Below, one piece after another: positions 47,236 through 59,206 of a stretch of 64,000 bases of DNA. Position numbers and translations under genes: made by a program. Position 1 is the stretch's first letter. Each line of letters begins with the position of its first letter. Where the stretch lies: NCBI GenBank assembly GCA_963556255.1, contig OY744609.1, positions 13,182,790 to 13,246,789 of the forward strand, written 5' to 3'. The stretch comes from Allolobophora icterica (Eukaryota; Annelida; Clitellata; Crassiclitellata; Lumbricidae). The notes beneath the pieces were generated by a model. It was not told where the DNA came from. It worked only from the letters and a program-made list of their open reading frames with translations, and did no database searches.

Positions 47236-47645
47236 TACAATGGTAATCGGTGATGATGGTGGTTGTGTGGTATACAGCGCAGGAATGGAATCATGAGCTG
47301 CAGGATAGGATAGCTTGAAGAGTTCGGTTTTCAGTCGTGAGTGGAAAGTATCGGAGGAGAGTGTAAGTGGAGGAGAGGTGAAATTAACAGGCGAGATAGG
47401 AGGATGAGCAAACTGGCGGAGATCTTTTGGGAGATCAGAGAGACAGAGCCGGTGAAGCATAGACTAAGGCACGATTGCAGAATTTCAGAGAGGAGGATAC
47501 TGGAGGCCAAGACAGAGAAAGATATGATGATGAGCGAGTAGACCCGGACGGTTGGATGGCGAATAGCTAGCGAATGTAGGAAGGTTGTATGGGAGCGCGG
47601 AACCAACAGGTCTCCATGTGCTGCAGAACACAATGTTCGCCGATC
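47236..47645 (-). pseudogene. LINE (L2-like) C-terminal relic
   Basis: The minus strand encodes CSAAHGDLLVPRSHTT, then DLPKDLRQFAHPP and TFHSRLKTELFKLSYP, in different frames. It is related to the copy at 27600-27872 and is placed tail-to-tail with LINE copy B. Confidence 0.7.
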
Positions 47646-47960
47646 ATGCTGGCTCGATACAGTACACAGTACTCTCTGGTGTATTCTGGGGTCGAACTAG
47701 CCATCGATATTCGGCCGAAGAGAAGGATCCCGAATGTAATAATTCTATATCCTAAACCGACAGCCAGCGCACTGTTTCTCTCGTGCACTTTGGCATATGC
47801 GAGAATTTTTGCAACAGAGTCAAGGACGAACTGATGCTGGCTAATATGAAACTTTGGCAAGACTGCAAAGATGGCGTTGCAGTATTCCGGGCGTATAATT
47901 ATGATGAAGAAATGAACAAAGGTCTGAGCGGCATCATGGGTTGAACCCCGTCTAGGACCC

Positions 47961-48687
47961 TGTCGCGTGAGGAGATCGACGACAACGACGAGATGTCATC
48001 TTCATCATGATGTAATCGTCGTTGCCGGTCGAGATAGGATGATGACGGACGAAAGCCAGTCTCCACTTGGGCAACAATGAAGGCAGCGAGGCCGAGGTGT
48101 AATCGGACACCACACAGCCAAGGTGTAATAGGACACCGCGCGGCTATGGTGTAATCAGACACCGCCCGCGCTGCAGGCGAGCGACGACCCGCGTCTCGAG
48201 GAGCAATCTGACACTAATTGACGATAGCTTGACGTGGGGAGGGGGGCTGACCGATGCACGCTGAAGTTCCTACTTAACGGAAGGAAAAGGAGAATACGGG
48301 ACTTGTACTACTGACGAGGGCGACGCGTGAACATCGGTCGAGCGAACAACATCGAGAGGAGCGACCAGCGGCGGCGGCAGAGTATTAGTCCGTCAGATTC
48401 AGAGACTGACGCGAAAGAACGATCTGTAGTTAGGCTGTACGAAGCAACATTTGAGATAGTCCGATTTAATATCTAAACGCTTTAATACTACGTGGAAGTT
48501 CCCGTAGAGTTAGTGTATATATATTTGTTTCTTTAATTAAATTCATTTATTAATTAAACAAAGTTCGTCGTGAATCTTCTATAGAAAAGTTAGGCACGTT
48601 AAATAAAAGTGCAAGTAAAAGAACGAGCAATCGAGGGTCGACATCAACACGCGGCAAACAATCGACTGGAAACCTCCGATTGCGACA
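47961..48687 (+). repeat. 5' LTR of element 2
   Basis: TGTCGC...GCGACA ends. The primer-binding site TGGCGCAGTCGACAGG follows at 48689-48704. Confidence 0.95.
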
Positions 48688-48990
48688 TTGGCGCAGTCGA
48701 CAGGGTTTTCAACTGAAGACGTCACGACGAAGAGCGGAACCGGAAACGGAACAGAGGAATCTCAACAGATCGGGACCAGCGGCGAATACAACCCTTCGCA
48801 ACTGGAGAAATCGAGTGCCGGACTCCGAAGACGAAGGACTCGAAGGAACCGACAGCAACAGGCAAGGACGAGGAACAAGAGCGCCGACGGATGACCGACC
48901 ATCGCTAGCAACGACGGACGGGAGTGGCAACGGAGGACAGCGGATCAGCCAAGATACCAAAAGACGGAGCACGCTCGACGTATTCAGAGG

Positions 48991-49197
48991 GTAAGTCCTT
49001 ACTGGTAGTCGTGGTAATCTGTGAGGTTGCGGTTGAGGTCTGGATGAGGATTGGTGTGCGAATAGCCGAGGCTTTTGCGTAGCTCCTTTCGCTCAGTTCT
49101 GTTCTTGTTGTATTTGTGGTAGAATTTTAGGACGTTGTTTTCTTTGATTTCTGACCAGCGGTGACTCTCCTCTAACTTACTTATCTTTTTCTATTAG
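48991..49197 (+). other. Candidate intron in the retroelement leader (element 2)
   Basis: AGAGG/GTAAGT donor and CTTTTTCTATTAG acceptor, 207 bp, the same size and signals as in element 1. It ends 18 bp before the gag start. Confidence 0.4.
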
Positions 49198-49215
49198 TGA
49201 GCGGACTGTTGGGAG

Positions 49216-52200
49216 ATGGATAAGTTGTCGGTAGGGAAAAGAGTGAGGATGCAGAACATGCCCCGTCACAGACTAGTCGCATATCTGATAAAGATGGGAC
49301 TAGGAGAGGAGGAATTGGGTTCCATGAGTATGGGCCAGCTCCAAGAGGCGAGTGCTGAAATAATTGTGTCTGGACGGGAAACCCCGCCAGAAGTAAGTGA
49401 GGAAGTAAGCACGGGTAGCATAGAAAGCAGTATCGATTCGGCAGCGCAAACGCAGTTATACGAATTAAAACGCTTAAAATACGAGAGAGAGGAAGCCGCA
49501 AGGCTGAGAGAGGAAGTGGAGAGAAGGGAGAGAAGAGAGGAAGAGAAAGAGAGGAGAAAAGAAGAGAAGGAAGAGAGATTGAGGAAAGAACAAAAGGAGG
49601 AAGCCGAGAGGCTGAGAAGAGAAGCAAAAGAGGAAGCTGAGAAGCAGCGAAGAGAAGAGAAAGAGGAAGCAGAGAAGCTCAGACTGCGTGAGGAGAAGCG
49701 GGCTGAGAAACAGAGGAAAGAAGAGAAGGAGGAGGCTGAGAAGCTCAGGCTTCAGGAGGAGAAGCGGAGGAGAGAAGAAAAGGAGGAGGCAGAGAAGAGA
49801 GAGAAGGAAGTCCGAGAGGAAAGGGACGCAGAGAGGAGACTCAGAGACGAAAGGGACTATAACTTGAGGCATTCGGTCGTAGGACGAATGAAAACGTATA
49901 GTGAAAGCTTGCGAGGACTCTTACCGAGATTCCCCAGCGACCATGCGCAAATCCCTGGTTTCTTTGTGCATTGCGAAAGGTTATTCGACTCTTGCGCTGT
50001 CCCGGACGACCTTCGAAGCAGATTACTCTTGACCTGTCTAGATAATCAGGCCAGAGCACTGACGGCCAGACTCACACAAGAGGAGCTTGATAATTACGGG
50101 AAGCTAAAAACCTTCTTGTTGAAAGAGTTCAAAGTGAGCGCAGTCTCTTTACGAGAGCGATTCATGAACGCAAAAAAGGCGGTAGATGAATCATACACAA
50201 CATTAGCTTCGAGACTGCATAATTTACTTTCTTACTATCTGCAAGATCGCAAGGCAATGACGTTTGATGAGGTTACAAGCCTCTTGATTGCAGATAAAAT
50301 GAAAGAAATGTTGCCCAGAGGATGTTTGAATTTCATCCTCAGTCAAGAGCAACAGAATTGGTTAGGGCACAAAGAGTTAGCTGCAGCGGCTGACACTTAC
50401 GCTGCCACACACCCTTGGGAAAATGACTATACGAAGCATAGTCTAGGCACGGGTAAGACGGAGGCACGCTACGCGAAAGCGCCAGCACCTCCTCAGACGA
50501 CAGCTAAACAGACGGACACGTGGACTGACCGACCGGGAGGGACACAGACAAATAACAGGACAGACGGACGTCCAACCCCCGACGAGATTAGAAAGCGTGG
50601 CCTTTGTTTCCTATGCTTTTCTCCAGACCACAGAGCTAAACTGTGCTCGAAGAACAAACAAATTAAAAGCAAGCAGGTGAGCGCGTGTGCGGTCCAGCCA
50701 ACCGTGACCAGAGCTCAAGACAGACAGACAGACAGACAAAGCGAGACGCGACAAGACGGACCGTCATTGATACAAGGGATAGACCAGCATGCATTGCTGA
50801 CAAGCCCGGATTGCATTGACGTGGAGGAGACTTATGTAAGAGAGTACATGAAAGTGTATATTACGGGGCTCCCTGTGACATCGTCTCTAATAGATAGCGG
50901 GGCCGAATACAATTGTGCGCGAGCAGAACTAATCAGGCCGCTCAACCTACCTGTGGTCAAGCAGATAGAGGTGAAGGGGCTGAACGGTCAATCAATGATT
51001 GTGGACGTGGTGCGGCTGAGACTAAAGGGGTCTCAGGCCGGCGAGGACAGGGAGGGGGAGGTAAATTACGCCCCTGATGTTCGGATATGGGCGGCACTCA
51101 TTAAAGACCTTAATGAACCGTTAATTATCACGCCCACTACAGCCGACTTGCTGCGCGAGACAGCGTTGTATTCGAGTCACGCGGCCAGCGCTCCTGAAAT
51201 AGACCAAATTTCAGAAGCGCAGGCGGTCGCAAGGACTGAGACGAGTGAGGAAGAGGAGAGAGGGGAGGAGGTAGAGGGACTTAGGACGCTGATAGGCGAG
51301 GATTACTTCACGGTCGCTCAAGCAGACAGTGGGAGTGTAGGAGAAATCGGTCCCGAAGAAACGGATAATGAAGAGCTATTCTTCAATCCTGAGATACCAC
51401 CCCCACCCAAGGAAGACACAATAGTAGGCAGAAACAAGATGGCTGCTGAACAAGCACAATGTTCGACACTAGCACCATTCTTGGCCCACGGGAAAATTGG
51501 GGCGAAGAGCTTCTTCACTGAAGACAATTTGCCCTTTCATAAAGACAAAATAGCTGGGCATTCTGTAAAACAACTGTGCGTGCCTAAAGAGAGAATAGAC
51601 AAAGTCGTCATCCAATCACCGGAAGCGCGAGGAGCAAAGAAGGAGGGCCAATGGCAAGGCCCGGCCATCATCGCTCAGGTGAAATCGTCCTACACATACA
51701 TCGTGGAAATAGGGGGCAAAAGCCGCTTACTACACGCAAATCGGATTCGCAAATATAACGAAAGAATACAGCAAGCATTGATTAACAATTGCTCCATTCT
51801 GTTCGAGAAGGACGAAGACTTCGGTCACGGGGAAGCGGTGGGTAGCTTCGTCACGAGGCAGACAAGGCCCAGTGCACAAGTAGACCCTATTGCCGTTGCA
51901 CACTTAACGGTACCCGAGCGGAAACAGCTGTTTAGTCTGTTAGACAGGTTTCCAGAGGTGTTCTCGGACAAACCAGGTTTCTGTCCCGTCCTAGAACACA
52001 CAATCACTGTTAGCGCGGAGTTCAGGCCGAAGAGTTTGCGAGCCTATAAGGTGCCGGAACTGCTCAAACCGGAGATGGAGAAGCAGACCCGCGAACTTTT
52101 GGCCCTAGGTATTATCACTCCCTCACATAGTGACATGGCAGTACACTCGATGACGTGGCCGGATCACATGAAACACCTAGAGAAATACTTAATGACTATT

Positions 52201-52926
52201 CAACAGTCGGGTCTGACCCTTAACATTAAGAAGAGTTCGTTTGCTAGGCGACAAACAACGTTTGTAGGTCACCTGATCGGATCAGGGAGCATTGAACCGG
52301 ATCCTATGAAAATCGCAGGGCTAGGGAAAATCCCTCAACCCGAGTCCAAAAAGGACATACGGAGATTAATTGGCTTCTTCAGTTATTTTAGGAACTTCAT
52401 CCCTAACCTGGCTGAGACAGCCAGAATTCTCACTGACTTGACCCAGAAATCGGTGCCTGCTAAGATACCCTGGCGAATTGAACATCAAAATGCGCTAGAT
52501 AAACTTACGCACGATTTGAATAACGCTGTATGTTTGCAGACAATTGACTACGGCAGAGAGTTTGGTTTATCGACTGATGCTTCAGACAAAGCAGTCGGTT
52601 GCTGCTTATTCCAAATTCAAGACGATGGAACAGAACGGCCAATATGTTTCGCCAGTTCTAAATTAGATGCTACGCAAGCGCGTTGGTCCACTGTGGAACG
52701 CGAAGCGTATGCTGTAATCTTTGCGTTGAAGAAGTTTAGGAATTGGATTTTTATGTCAAGGACCACCCTCTATTCTGATCACAATCCCTTGACTTTCCTA
52801 ACTGCTTCTACGCCCACAAGTGCTAAACTTGCGAGATGGGCTCTGGCACTCCAGGACTTTGATATCGCTTTTAAATATCGACCTGGGGCGCTGAATATTC
52901 CCGCTGATCTTTTGTCCAGACTATGA
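49216..52926 (+). CDS. Gag-Pol frame of element 2, with integrase-core and RT-palm deletions
   Basis: A single 1236-codon frame from ATG 49216. Residues 75-230 form a charged coiled coil, followed by Gag to about 420. A zinc knuckle C464-x2-C467-x4-H472-x4-C477 is intact. An aspartic protease motif LIDSGAEYN has D560. Residues about 735-790 resemble the integrase N-terminal lead (AGHSVKQLCVPKERI) and are followed at once by the integrase C-terminal GPY/F-like module (W813, GPA, HANRIRKY), so the DDE core is missing. Reverse transcriptase fingers (to about 972, GIITPSHSDM) are joined directly to the post-palm segment (AVHSMTWPDHMKHL), so motifs A, B and the YxDD box are absent. The RT connection and RNase H (D1121, VEREAYAV, YSDHNPL) are complete. 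There are no stops or frameshifts, so both losses kept frame. Confidence 0.9.
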   Translation: MDKLSVGKRVRMQNMPRHRLVAYLIKMGLGEEELGSMSMGQLQEASAEIIVSGRETPPEVSEEVSTGSIESSIDSAAQTQLYELKRLKYEREEAARLREEVERRERREEEKERRKEEKEERLRKEQKEEAERLRREAKEEAEKQRREEKEEAEKLRLREEKRAEKQRKEEKEEAEKLRLQEEKRRREEKEEAEKREKEVREERDAERRLRDERDYNLRHSVVGRMKTYSESLRGLLPRFPSDHAQIPGFFVHCERLFDSCAVPDDLRSRLLLTCLDNQARALTARLTQEELDNYGKLKTFLLKEFKVSAVSLRERFMNAKKAVDESYTTLASRLHNLLSYYLQDRKAMTFDEVTSLLIADKMKEMLPRGCLNFILSQEQQNWLGHKELAAAADTYAATHPWENDYTKHSLGTGKTEARYAKAPAPPQTTAKQTDTWTDRPGGTQTNNRTDGRPTPDEIRKRGLCFLCFSPDHRAKLCSKNKQIKSKQVSACAVQPTVTRAQDRQTDRQSETRQDGPSLIQGIDQHALLTSPDCIDVEETYVREYMKVYITGLPVTSSLIDSGAEYNCARAELIRPLNLPVVKQIEVKGLNGQSMIVDVVRLRLKGSQAGEDREGEVNYAPDVRIWAALIKDLNEPLIITPTTADLLRETALYSSHAASAPEIDQISEAQAVARTETSEEEERGEEVEGLRTLIGEDYFTVAQADSGSVGEIGPEETDNEELFFNPEIPPPPKEDTIVGRNKMAAEQAQCSTLAPFLAHGKIGAKSFFTEDNLPFHKDKIAGHSVKQLCVPKERIDKVVIQSPEARGAKKEGQWQGPAIIAQVKSSYTYIVEIGGKSRLLHANRIRKYNERIQQALINNCSILFEKDEDFGHGEAVGSFVTRQTRPSAQVDPIAVAHLTVPERKQLFSLLDRFPEVFSDKPGFCPVLEHTITVSAEFRPKSLRAYKVPELLKPEMEKQTRELLALGIITPSHSDMAVHSMTWPDHMKHLEKYLMTIQQSGLTLNIKKSSFARRQTTFVGHLIGSGSIEPDPMKIAGLGKIPQPESKKDIRRLIGFFSYFRNFIPNLAETARILTDLTQKSVPAKIPWRIEHQNALDKLTHDLNNAVCLQTIDYGREFGLSTDASDKAVGCCLFQIQDDGTERPICFASSKLDATQARWSTVEREAYAVIFALKKFRNWIFMSRTTLYSDHNPLTFLTASTPTSAKLARWALALQDFDIAFKYRPGALNIPADLLSRL

Positions 52927-53098
52927 TTGAGGAAGAAGGCGGACTACCATGTAAGGCACCGCGACAACTGTAAATATATTTCTAACTGTGCTGATATTTT
53001 GTATTTTCATGGGAACGACGAGGACATGGTCTGGAGGAAATCGATGGAGGGAACGACATCATTCTCAGCCGGGAGGCGAACCAATGACTGGCTTTGTC

Positions 53099-53116
53099 CT
53101 CCCCCGGGAAGGGAGG
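53099..53116 (+). other. Polypurine tract of element 2
   Basis: GGGAAGGGAGG lies immediately 5' of the 3' LTR, where plus-strand DNA synthesis is primed. The same tract precedes 39128 in element 1. Confidence 0.75.
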
Positions 53117-53844
53117 TGTCGCGTGAGGAGATCGACGACAACGACGAGATGTCATCTTCATCATGATGTAATCGTCGTTGCCGGTCGAGATAGGATGATG
53201 ACGGACGAAAGCCAGTCTCCACTTGGGCAACAATGAAGGCAGCGAGGCCGAGGTGTAATCGGACACCACACAGCCAAGGTGTAATAGGACACCGCGCGGC
53301 TATGGTGTAATCAGACACCGCCCGCGCTGCAGGCGAGCGACGACCCGCGTCTCGAGGAGCAATCTGACACTAATTGACGATAGCTTGACGTGGGGAGGGG
53401 GGCTGACCGATGCACGCTGAAGTTCCTACTTAACGGAAGGAAAAGGAGAATACGGGACTTGTACTACTGACGAGGGCGACGCGTGAACATCGGTCGAGCG
53501 AACAACATCGAGAGGAGCGACCAGCGGCAGCGGCAGAGTATTAGTCCGTCAGATTCAGAGACTGACGCGAAAGAACGATCTGTAGTTAGGCTGTACGAAG
53601 CAACATTTGAGATAGTCCGATTTAATATCTAAACGCTTTAATACTACGTGGAAGTTCCCGTAGAGTTAGTGTATATATATTTGTTTCTTTAATTAAATTC
53701 ATTTATTAATTAAACAAAGTTCGTCGTGAATCTTCTATAGAAAAGTTAGGCACGTTAAATAAAAGTGCAAGTAAAAGAACGAGCAATCGAGGGTCGACAT
53801 CAACACACGGCAAACACACGACAGGGCGACCTTCGATTGCGACA
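53117..53844 (+). repeat. 3' LTR of element 2
   Basis: Nearly identical to the 5' LTR, except near the final 40 bases. Confidence 0.95.
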
Positions 53845-53879
53845 GACCCTGATTTGACGCATTGGTAAAAGCAGGATCA

Positions 53880-53890
53880 TCAGAGAGAGC

Positions 53891-53924
<34 letters not shown>

Positions 53925-54161
53925 GACTTAGAGAGACACAGACACAGACAGACACACAGAGACAGAAAGAGAGACAGAGAGAGACAGACCAAGAGAATAG
54001 GGGAGAGAGGAGAGGGGAGAGAGGAGAGAGTGTAGAAAGAGAAGGAGAGGAGAGAGAGAAGAGACAGAGAACACAGAGAGAGAATAGAAAGAGAGAAGAG
54101 ACAGAGGCGAGAGAGAACAGAGAGAGCCGAGAGAGACGAGAAACGAGAGAGAGCAGGGGGA

Positions 54162-54249
<88 letters not shown>

Positions 54250-54340
54250 GTGAGATAGTCAGAGAGTTAGACACACACAGAGAGAGAAGAAAGAGACAGA
54301 GAGAGACAGAGAGAGACAAAGAGACAGAGAGAGAAAACAA
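53880..54340. repeat. Polypurine (GA)n-rich tract
   Basis: AGAC, AGAG and GAGA repeats throughout. Perfect (GA)n at about 54164-54246. The Leu/Ser-rich minus-strand frame is a by-product. Confidence 0.95.
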
Positions 54341-54530
54341 GTGTTGAAATATTTGCTGAGCAGGCTTAGTGGAGCAGTGTGTATATGTAATGGAGACTTC
54401 CAGAAGAAGGATCAGATGCAGGAAAGGCACGATATGCTCAAATTGACGTGCAGAAGCGCGGCAACTGCATATCTCCACTTAAACAGCAGCGCAATGGTCG
54501 CCGATATTGATTTGAGACTGATGCACGGAG

Positions 54531-54531
<1 letters not shown>

Positions 54532-54594
<63 letters not shown>
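54532..54594. repeat. (AATC)n microsatellite
   Basis: Perfect CAAT tetranucleotide run of about 15 units. An (AT)n run follows at 54694-54724. Confidence 0.97.
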
Positions 54595-54595
<1 letters not shown>

Positions 54596-54691
54596 GAGAT
54601 CTCTGATGCAATCCGGGGGTAGAGCCGACCAACGATGCCTGTCCCAGGAAAAGAATCCTCAACCTAATTCAGGATCAGCATGAGTCGACTC

Positions 54692-54727
<36 letters not shown>

Positions 54728-56656
54728 GTTTATTGAAAAAACTGGATGGCACACCGCACCCAGGAAAAGAGACTATATATATCCGGCCACAAGATGAAGC
54801 ACAACTTCAGGTAAAAGGAGAGAGGAACGGACGAATTGGAAAACAATGATTTGGTGTATTAATCTTATTTAGTCTAACTACTTCTATTGAACGCTGCCTA
54901 AAACTTGTTTGAAACAGCAAAAATTAAGAAATCGTCGAGCAGTCTTCTAATAGTCAATTACGAGATAATGAGCATGAGGAGGCATTCATTTTGGAGATTT
55001 TGTCAGTTCCCTTAAACTCTTAAGTAAAACTGTTTAGGAATGTTTGCAGTGAATGTTTGAATGTGTTGCTGATGAAGTGACATTAAACTGCTTCATAATT
55101 TAATACAAAGCAAAGCGAGAGAGACGGAAGGGCAGCTAATGCAAGGTTTACACTTGAGGGATTCTGTGCTATGTCGGTATATAGGACCATAACTTTTGCG
55201 CCAACTGGTTTTGCTACACGCTATAGACCTGTACATCGTTTCGAATGGTTGCTCTCTCACGCAAGACGATCATCTGTTAACGTCAATCCCGTCGACTGTT
55301 AACACCCTTACTATACTTGTTATGCATACCTCTTAACGGTCTATATGCACGACAACGATTTCGTGATATCATGCTCACGATAGGTCCACACCTGAATTCC
55401 AAACGTATGATACATCATGTTGAAGTGAACATACCTGATTATCAAATTCAATCACGGACTTAATGTTTTATTTTGGTTCACTGCCGGTCAAGAACTCTCT
55501 GGCAACCGGACTCGGACCACTAATGGACATCGATATCTGGATAACCCCTCTGATACGACGCAGCGCTCGTGAATAAGCTGGTGCTTTGCGCTTAGCTTTG
55601 AAGTCCATGGCGCTTTAGAATATTGGAGATTACGATTACGATTACGAGAACTTTAGAACTACAATCATTTCTACGGATACCGTACGGTTGCCATGGAAGT
55701 GCTATGAATAGACCATAACAATGACACCAAAATGACACATATGACAACTTCTTTAGCTTCCAATTATACGCCGGTACTCATTCACAAAGAACTCAATGAT
55801 GGCTGACTGAGGTGCCACACATAGCTCTGGTATTAACGCTCCCAGGCACCTCGGAAGGGCAGAACTAGGAGGTCCACCATGATCTAGGATACGCAATAAT
55901 CGTCGACCCGGACCAAAATTGGAACATAGGAATGTCTGACGTCTATAGGTCCGCTTTCCCTTGCCGTTTAAAGAGGGCGTTTAAAGAGAGTATGAGTCTA
56001 CTGGCGTGCTGCGTGCTTCTCGTAAAACTGGTCAATATAGGCATAAAATATGATCGTCAATGTTAACTAGACAGGTGTGAAGTGGATGACATATAGTTTT
56101 CAGGCAACAAGGTCGTTTAACAAGAGCTGAGTTATAGATGTATACACATTGAGAAGACCTCTTACAGGTATTGACTGTTGAGTGCGTTGAGAACGAATTA
56201 GAGCACTTGTATACACTCTTGGATAATGATAACAAGTCATAGCTCACATATACATAAATTCTGGCCTTTGTTTTTTATATGTATATATATACATATATAT
56301 ACATATATATACATATATATAAGGGTGTGGATGGTATTCCATTTCACTGCACACGATATCCATTCGTAAATTGGAATCCTAATGAATCGGAAACATTGTA
56401 TCTAATGCTATCTGTAGCCTGGTCTCGTTAGACTATGCCCAGACTATGCCCAGTATTAGAGCAATACCTATTATAGCCATCCATTCATATTCAACAGCAA
56501 GCATCAAGTATGTGCACGTTTTAAAATGCAACACGTATGCATCATCGGGGCACCTGGCTCAAATATTTGTGTATGCACATATACATGTAGTGATATTTAG
56601 GCCTACATGTGTTGGTCATAGTCATATATATATATGTATATATATATGTATATATA

Positions 56657-56717
56657 TATACACGACTACTTATATGATCTATATAAACTTTTGTATGTCA
56701 TAAAGTAGTCGTGTATA
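56657..56717. repeat. Hairpin with 15-bp perfect arms
   Basis: TATACACGACTACTT at 56657-56671 and its exact reverse complement at 56703-56717, separated by 31 bases. Confidence 0.9.
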
Positions 56718-57109
56718 ACCTATATGGGTTATATAGTAGTCCTATTAACATTCGGCGCAATTCACAATAAGCTCTATGCCTAATAGATTGGTTACCAAGA
56801 ATACTTCATAGATAGATACACCATATATCGTGTACAACCTCCGCACTTAGTCATCACCTACATGTAGGCCTATATAGAGAATAAGAAAAGCTATAAGTTG
56901 CCGGGTAGTATGAAGGGTTTTGTTTTACGCTTCAACCGAAGTATTCCTTTCTTATATAGGATCGTCGCACCTCTGAGGAAGTTGACTGACGGAGGCGTAC
57001 AATTTGTTTCTGATAGTGGTGCACGAGTTGTCTACAGTATTGTCTGAGTTTGTTTAAATGTTGAGCTACCGATCGGAATGCGGAAGTGACGATGTGACTG
57101 ACTACATTT

Positions 57110-57490
57110 CTAGACCTTTTGTCTATCTATCTTATTTATTTATATATCTACCTATTTTATTTATTTTTATTTTATTTTTATTTATTTATCAATCTATCTA
57201 CGTTTCTTTAAATATTCATCTAGCTGTCTTACTTATTTATCTATCTGTCTACGTTTATTTAAATATTTATCCAGCTGTCTTACTTATTTATCTATTTGTC
57301 TTCTATCATTTTATCTTATTTTATTGTTTATATTTTATTTTCATTTAATTTATTTATCTATTTACTTATCTGTCTTGGTTTATCTAGAATTATATCTAGA
57401 TATCTTATTTATTTATTTATCTTTCTAGTTTCATTTTATATATTTTATTTATATTTATTTGTCTATTTATCTGCTTGTCTTTAATTCATC
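57110..57490. repeat. Irregular TTTATCTATCTG tract
   Basis: TTATTTATCTATCTGTCTACG and TTTAAATATTTATC blocks recur two or three times. Low complexity with no coding potential. Confidence 0.8.
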
Positions 57491-58175
57491 TAAATCTTTG
57501 CCTATCACTTTCACTCGGAGAAAAGCCGCCATTTTGATTTTCTCCTTGTGTTTTGCACTTTTTTTTACCATCTTTTGTGCCTAATAACCAATCTGTCAAG
57601 ACTGGTAATAGTTATTATAGGGCCTAGTTGTTAGTTAAGCCTATAGTTGAGTAAGAAAAAAGCATAATTTTACCGTAAGGACTTCTGAAAAAATAATGAA
57701 ACTGAAAATAAAGAGATAACATGATCATCAAATGTACACTATTAGAAACTGGAGAAATATTTCGGAATCACTGCAATAGGAGCCTACTCGACATTCTACA
57801 GATAAGCTTACATGTTGGCCCTAATTCTGCAGCTTACCATGGTAAAGATTTCTGAATAAATAATCAAACCGCATTAAAGTAGAGATAATTAGGTCGTCAA
57901 CTGTATATTATTAAGAGTGTGTATTTCAAAAGTGTGTTCCAAATGCTAATACGAGATTCTTCAGATATCTGACGAAATTCCTGAACACCGACGTAAACCT
58001 GTCTGTATAAAACTATAAAGCATTCATGGTCTATATCTAAGACATAATTATATTGGGTATGGCTGATATATGCTAAACTGTACAATGTACATGTTTGGAT
58101 TTTCTTAGATTCTTGGAGAGGCAACCATTGGTTGAGAGGTCATATACTTCCGAACGAAATCGTCAAGATTCACAA

Positions 58176-58350
58176 CATAACATAACATAGGTTTTAAGTG
58201 GTTCAGAAGACGTGTAGTCTGTGTTGGAACCATTGCAAATTAACCTGGAACTCTTAATAGCCCAATTTTCCTAGCTTTTTCTTAAAAGCTATGTCATCCA
58301 AGCTCTATGTCAACAGGCTTTCACAACTACTCAAAGTTGACACCGAGCAG
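58176..58350 (-). repeat. LINE 3' end, copy C (inverted)
   Basis: On the minus strand it reads AAGAAAAAGCTAGGAAAATTG, GGGCTATTAAGAG, then TGGTTCCAACACAGACTACA, CGTCTTCTG and a TATGTTATGTTATG tail, matching the ends of copies A and B. Confidence 0.8.
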
Positions 58351-59205
58351 TTCTACTTCTAAGTGTGGTTTAGCTAAAGTTTACTGGCATATATAGAGGA
58401 AATCAACAGAGGCTATTTGCAGCATGAAGACACAGCTATGAGACAGGATAAAATTCAGATTTATTTTAACTGAACCGATTCTGTACTGAATAGGCCTACA
58501 TATACAGACTCCTCATGTACTTGTGTTGCCATTAGACATATAGAGCATATCACGCGAACAGCATCTGAGCTGCTAGTCCAGCTAACATTTCGTTCATAAT
58601 ATGAAATCAAAGCTTACATTTGCTAGTCAATCGTATAATTGGAATCACTTAATTCGTCGGCGGCGCCACTGGCGTCCCACGTAGGTACGTGCCTTTATCA
58701 TAAAGATGTAATTAGACATTATACATGTATTGCAAATAGTGTATCGCATCCACTTTGACCTGCAAACGACTCCAAACCTTATAGATGTTCATGATTTAAA
58801 TGTCATACTCAGCACCCAACACACAAGTTCGTGTTTCCAGGCATAATTATGTCAAGTTCATCCCAGTTGTTCTCAGCCAAAGCACTTTCAGCTAAACCTT
58901 GAAATTTCCCGACAAAGTTTCCAGCGATCTGCATTGCTATATAGTAATGCACAGTACATTTGTGCATTTATGCAGCGCCACTACAACCTCTAAAGTCACG
59001 AGATACACTAGGAGCCGGTTAGAGAAAGATTGCACTTATATACACACACCCTAAATAATCCCTTCCGACAGAGTTCCGTATTCGGAACGTTCATTCCTCT
59101 TTCACCGATTAACATTGCACTAGTTCGCTGAACTTCGTAATCCTTTAGTAATCGTCACTTCTTCAGTTTTCGAATATGTTCATGATGGAAAGCGACGTGT
59201 CCGTG
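58350..59205. other. Intergenic with a tail fragment
   Basis: At about 58955-59030 the minus strand carries GTGGCGCTGCATAAATGCAC, another variant of the dispersed 3' tail. It may also hold the 3' untranslated region of the gene at 59207. Nothing else recognised. Confidence 0.4.
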
Positions 59206-59206
59206 C

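Larger units (their letters stand above)
47961..53844 (+). mobile_element. Gmr1-like Ty3/gypsy LTR retrotransposon (element 2)
   Basis: The 5884-bp element has LTRs of 727 and 728 bp and a 5-bp duplication GACCC (47956-47960 and 53845-53849). It has a primer-binding site, a leader with a candidate intron, one 1236-codon gag-pol frame and a polypurine tract. The integrase remnant precedes the reverse-transcriptase remnant, the order of Gmr1-like elements and unlike ordinary Ty3/gypsy. Loss of the integrase core and reverse-transcriptase palm makes it non-autonomous. Confidence 0.95.
54730..58170. other. Gene-free stretch with small repeats
   Basis: It contains a LINE-type tail at about 55605-55665 (GGCGCTTTAGAATATTGGAG then GATTACGATTACGA), ATATAC repeats at 56280-56320 and 56626-56660, a hairpin at 56657-56717 and a TTTATCTATC-type tract at 57110-57490. 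No gene was recognised. Confidence 0.4.

Noticed and set aside
52927..53318. Frames between the pol stop and the 3' LTR, also at 38938-39329 and 47899-48162
   Set aside because: They run across the polypurine tract into LTR sequence and recur only because the LTRs recur.
53735..54478. 247-codon Leu/Ser-rich minus-strand frame resembling a membrane protein
   Set aside because: It is the reverse reading of the GA-rich simple repeat plus LTR end.
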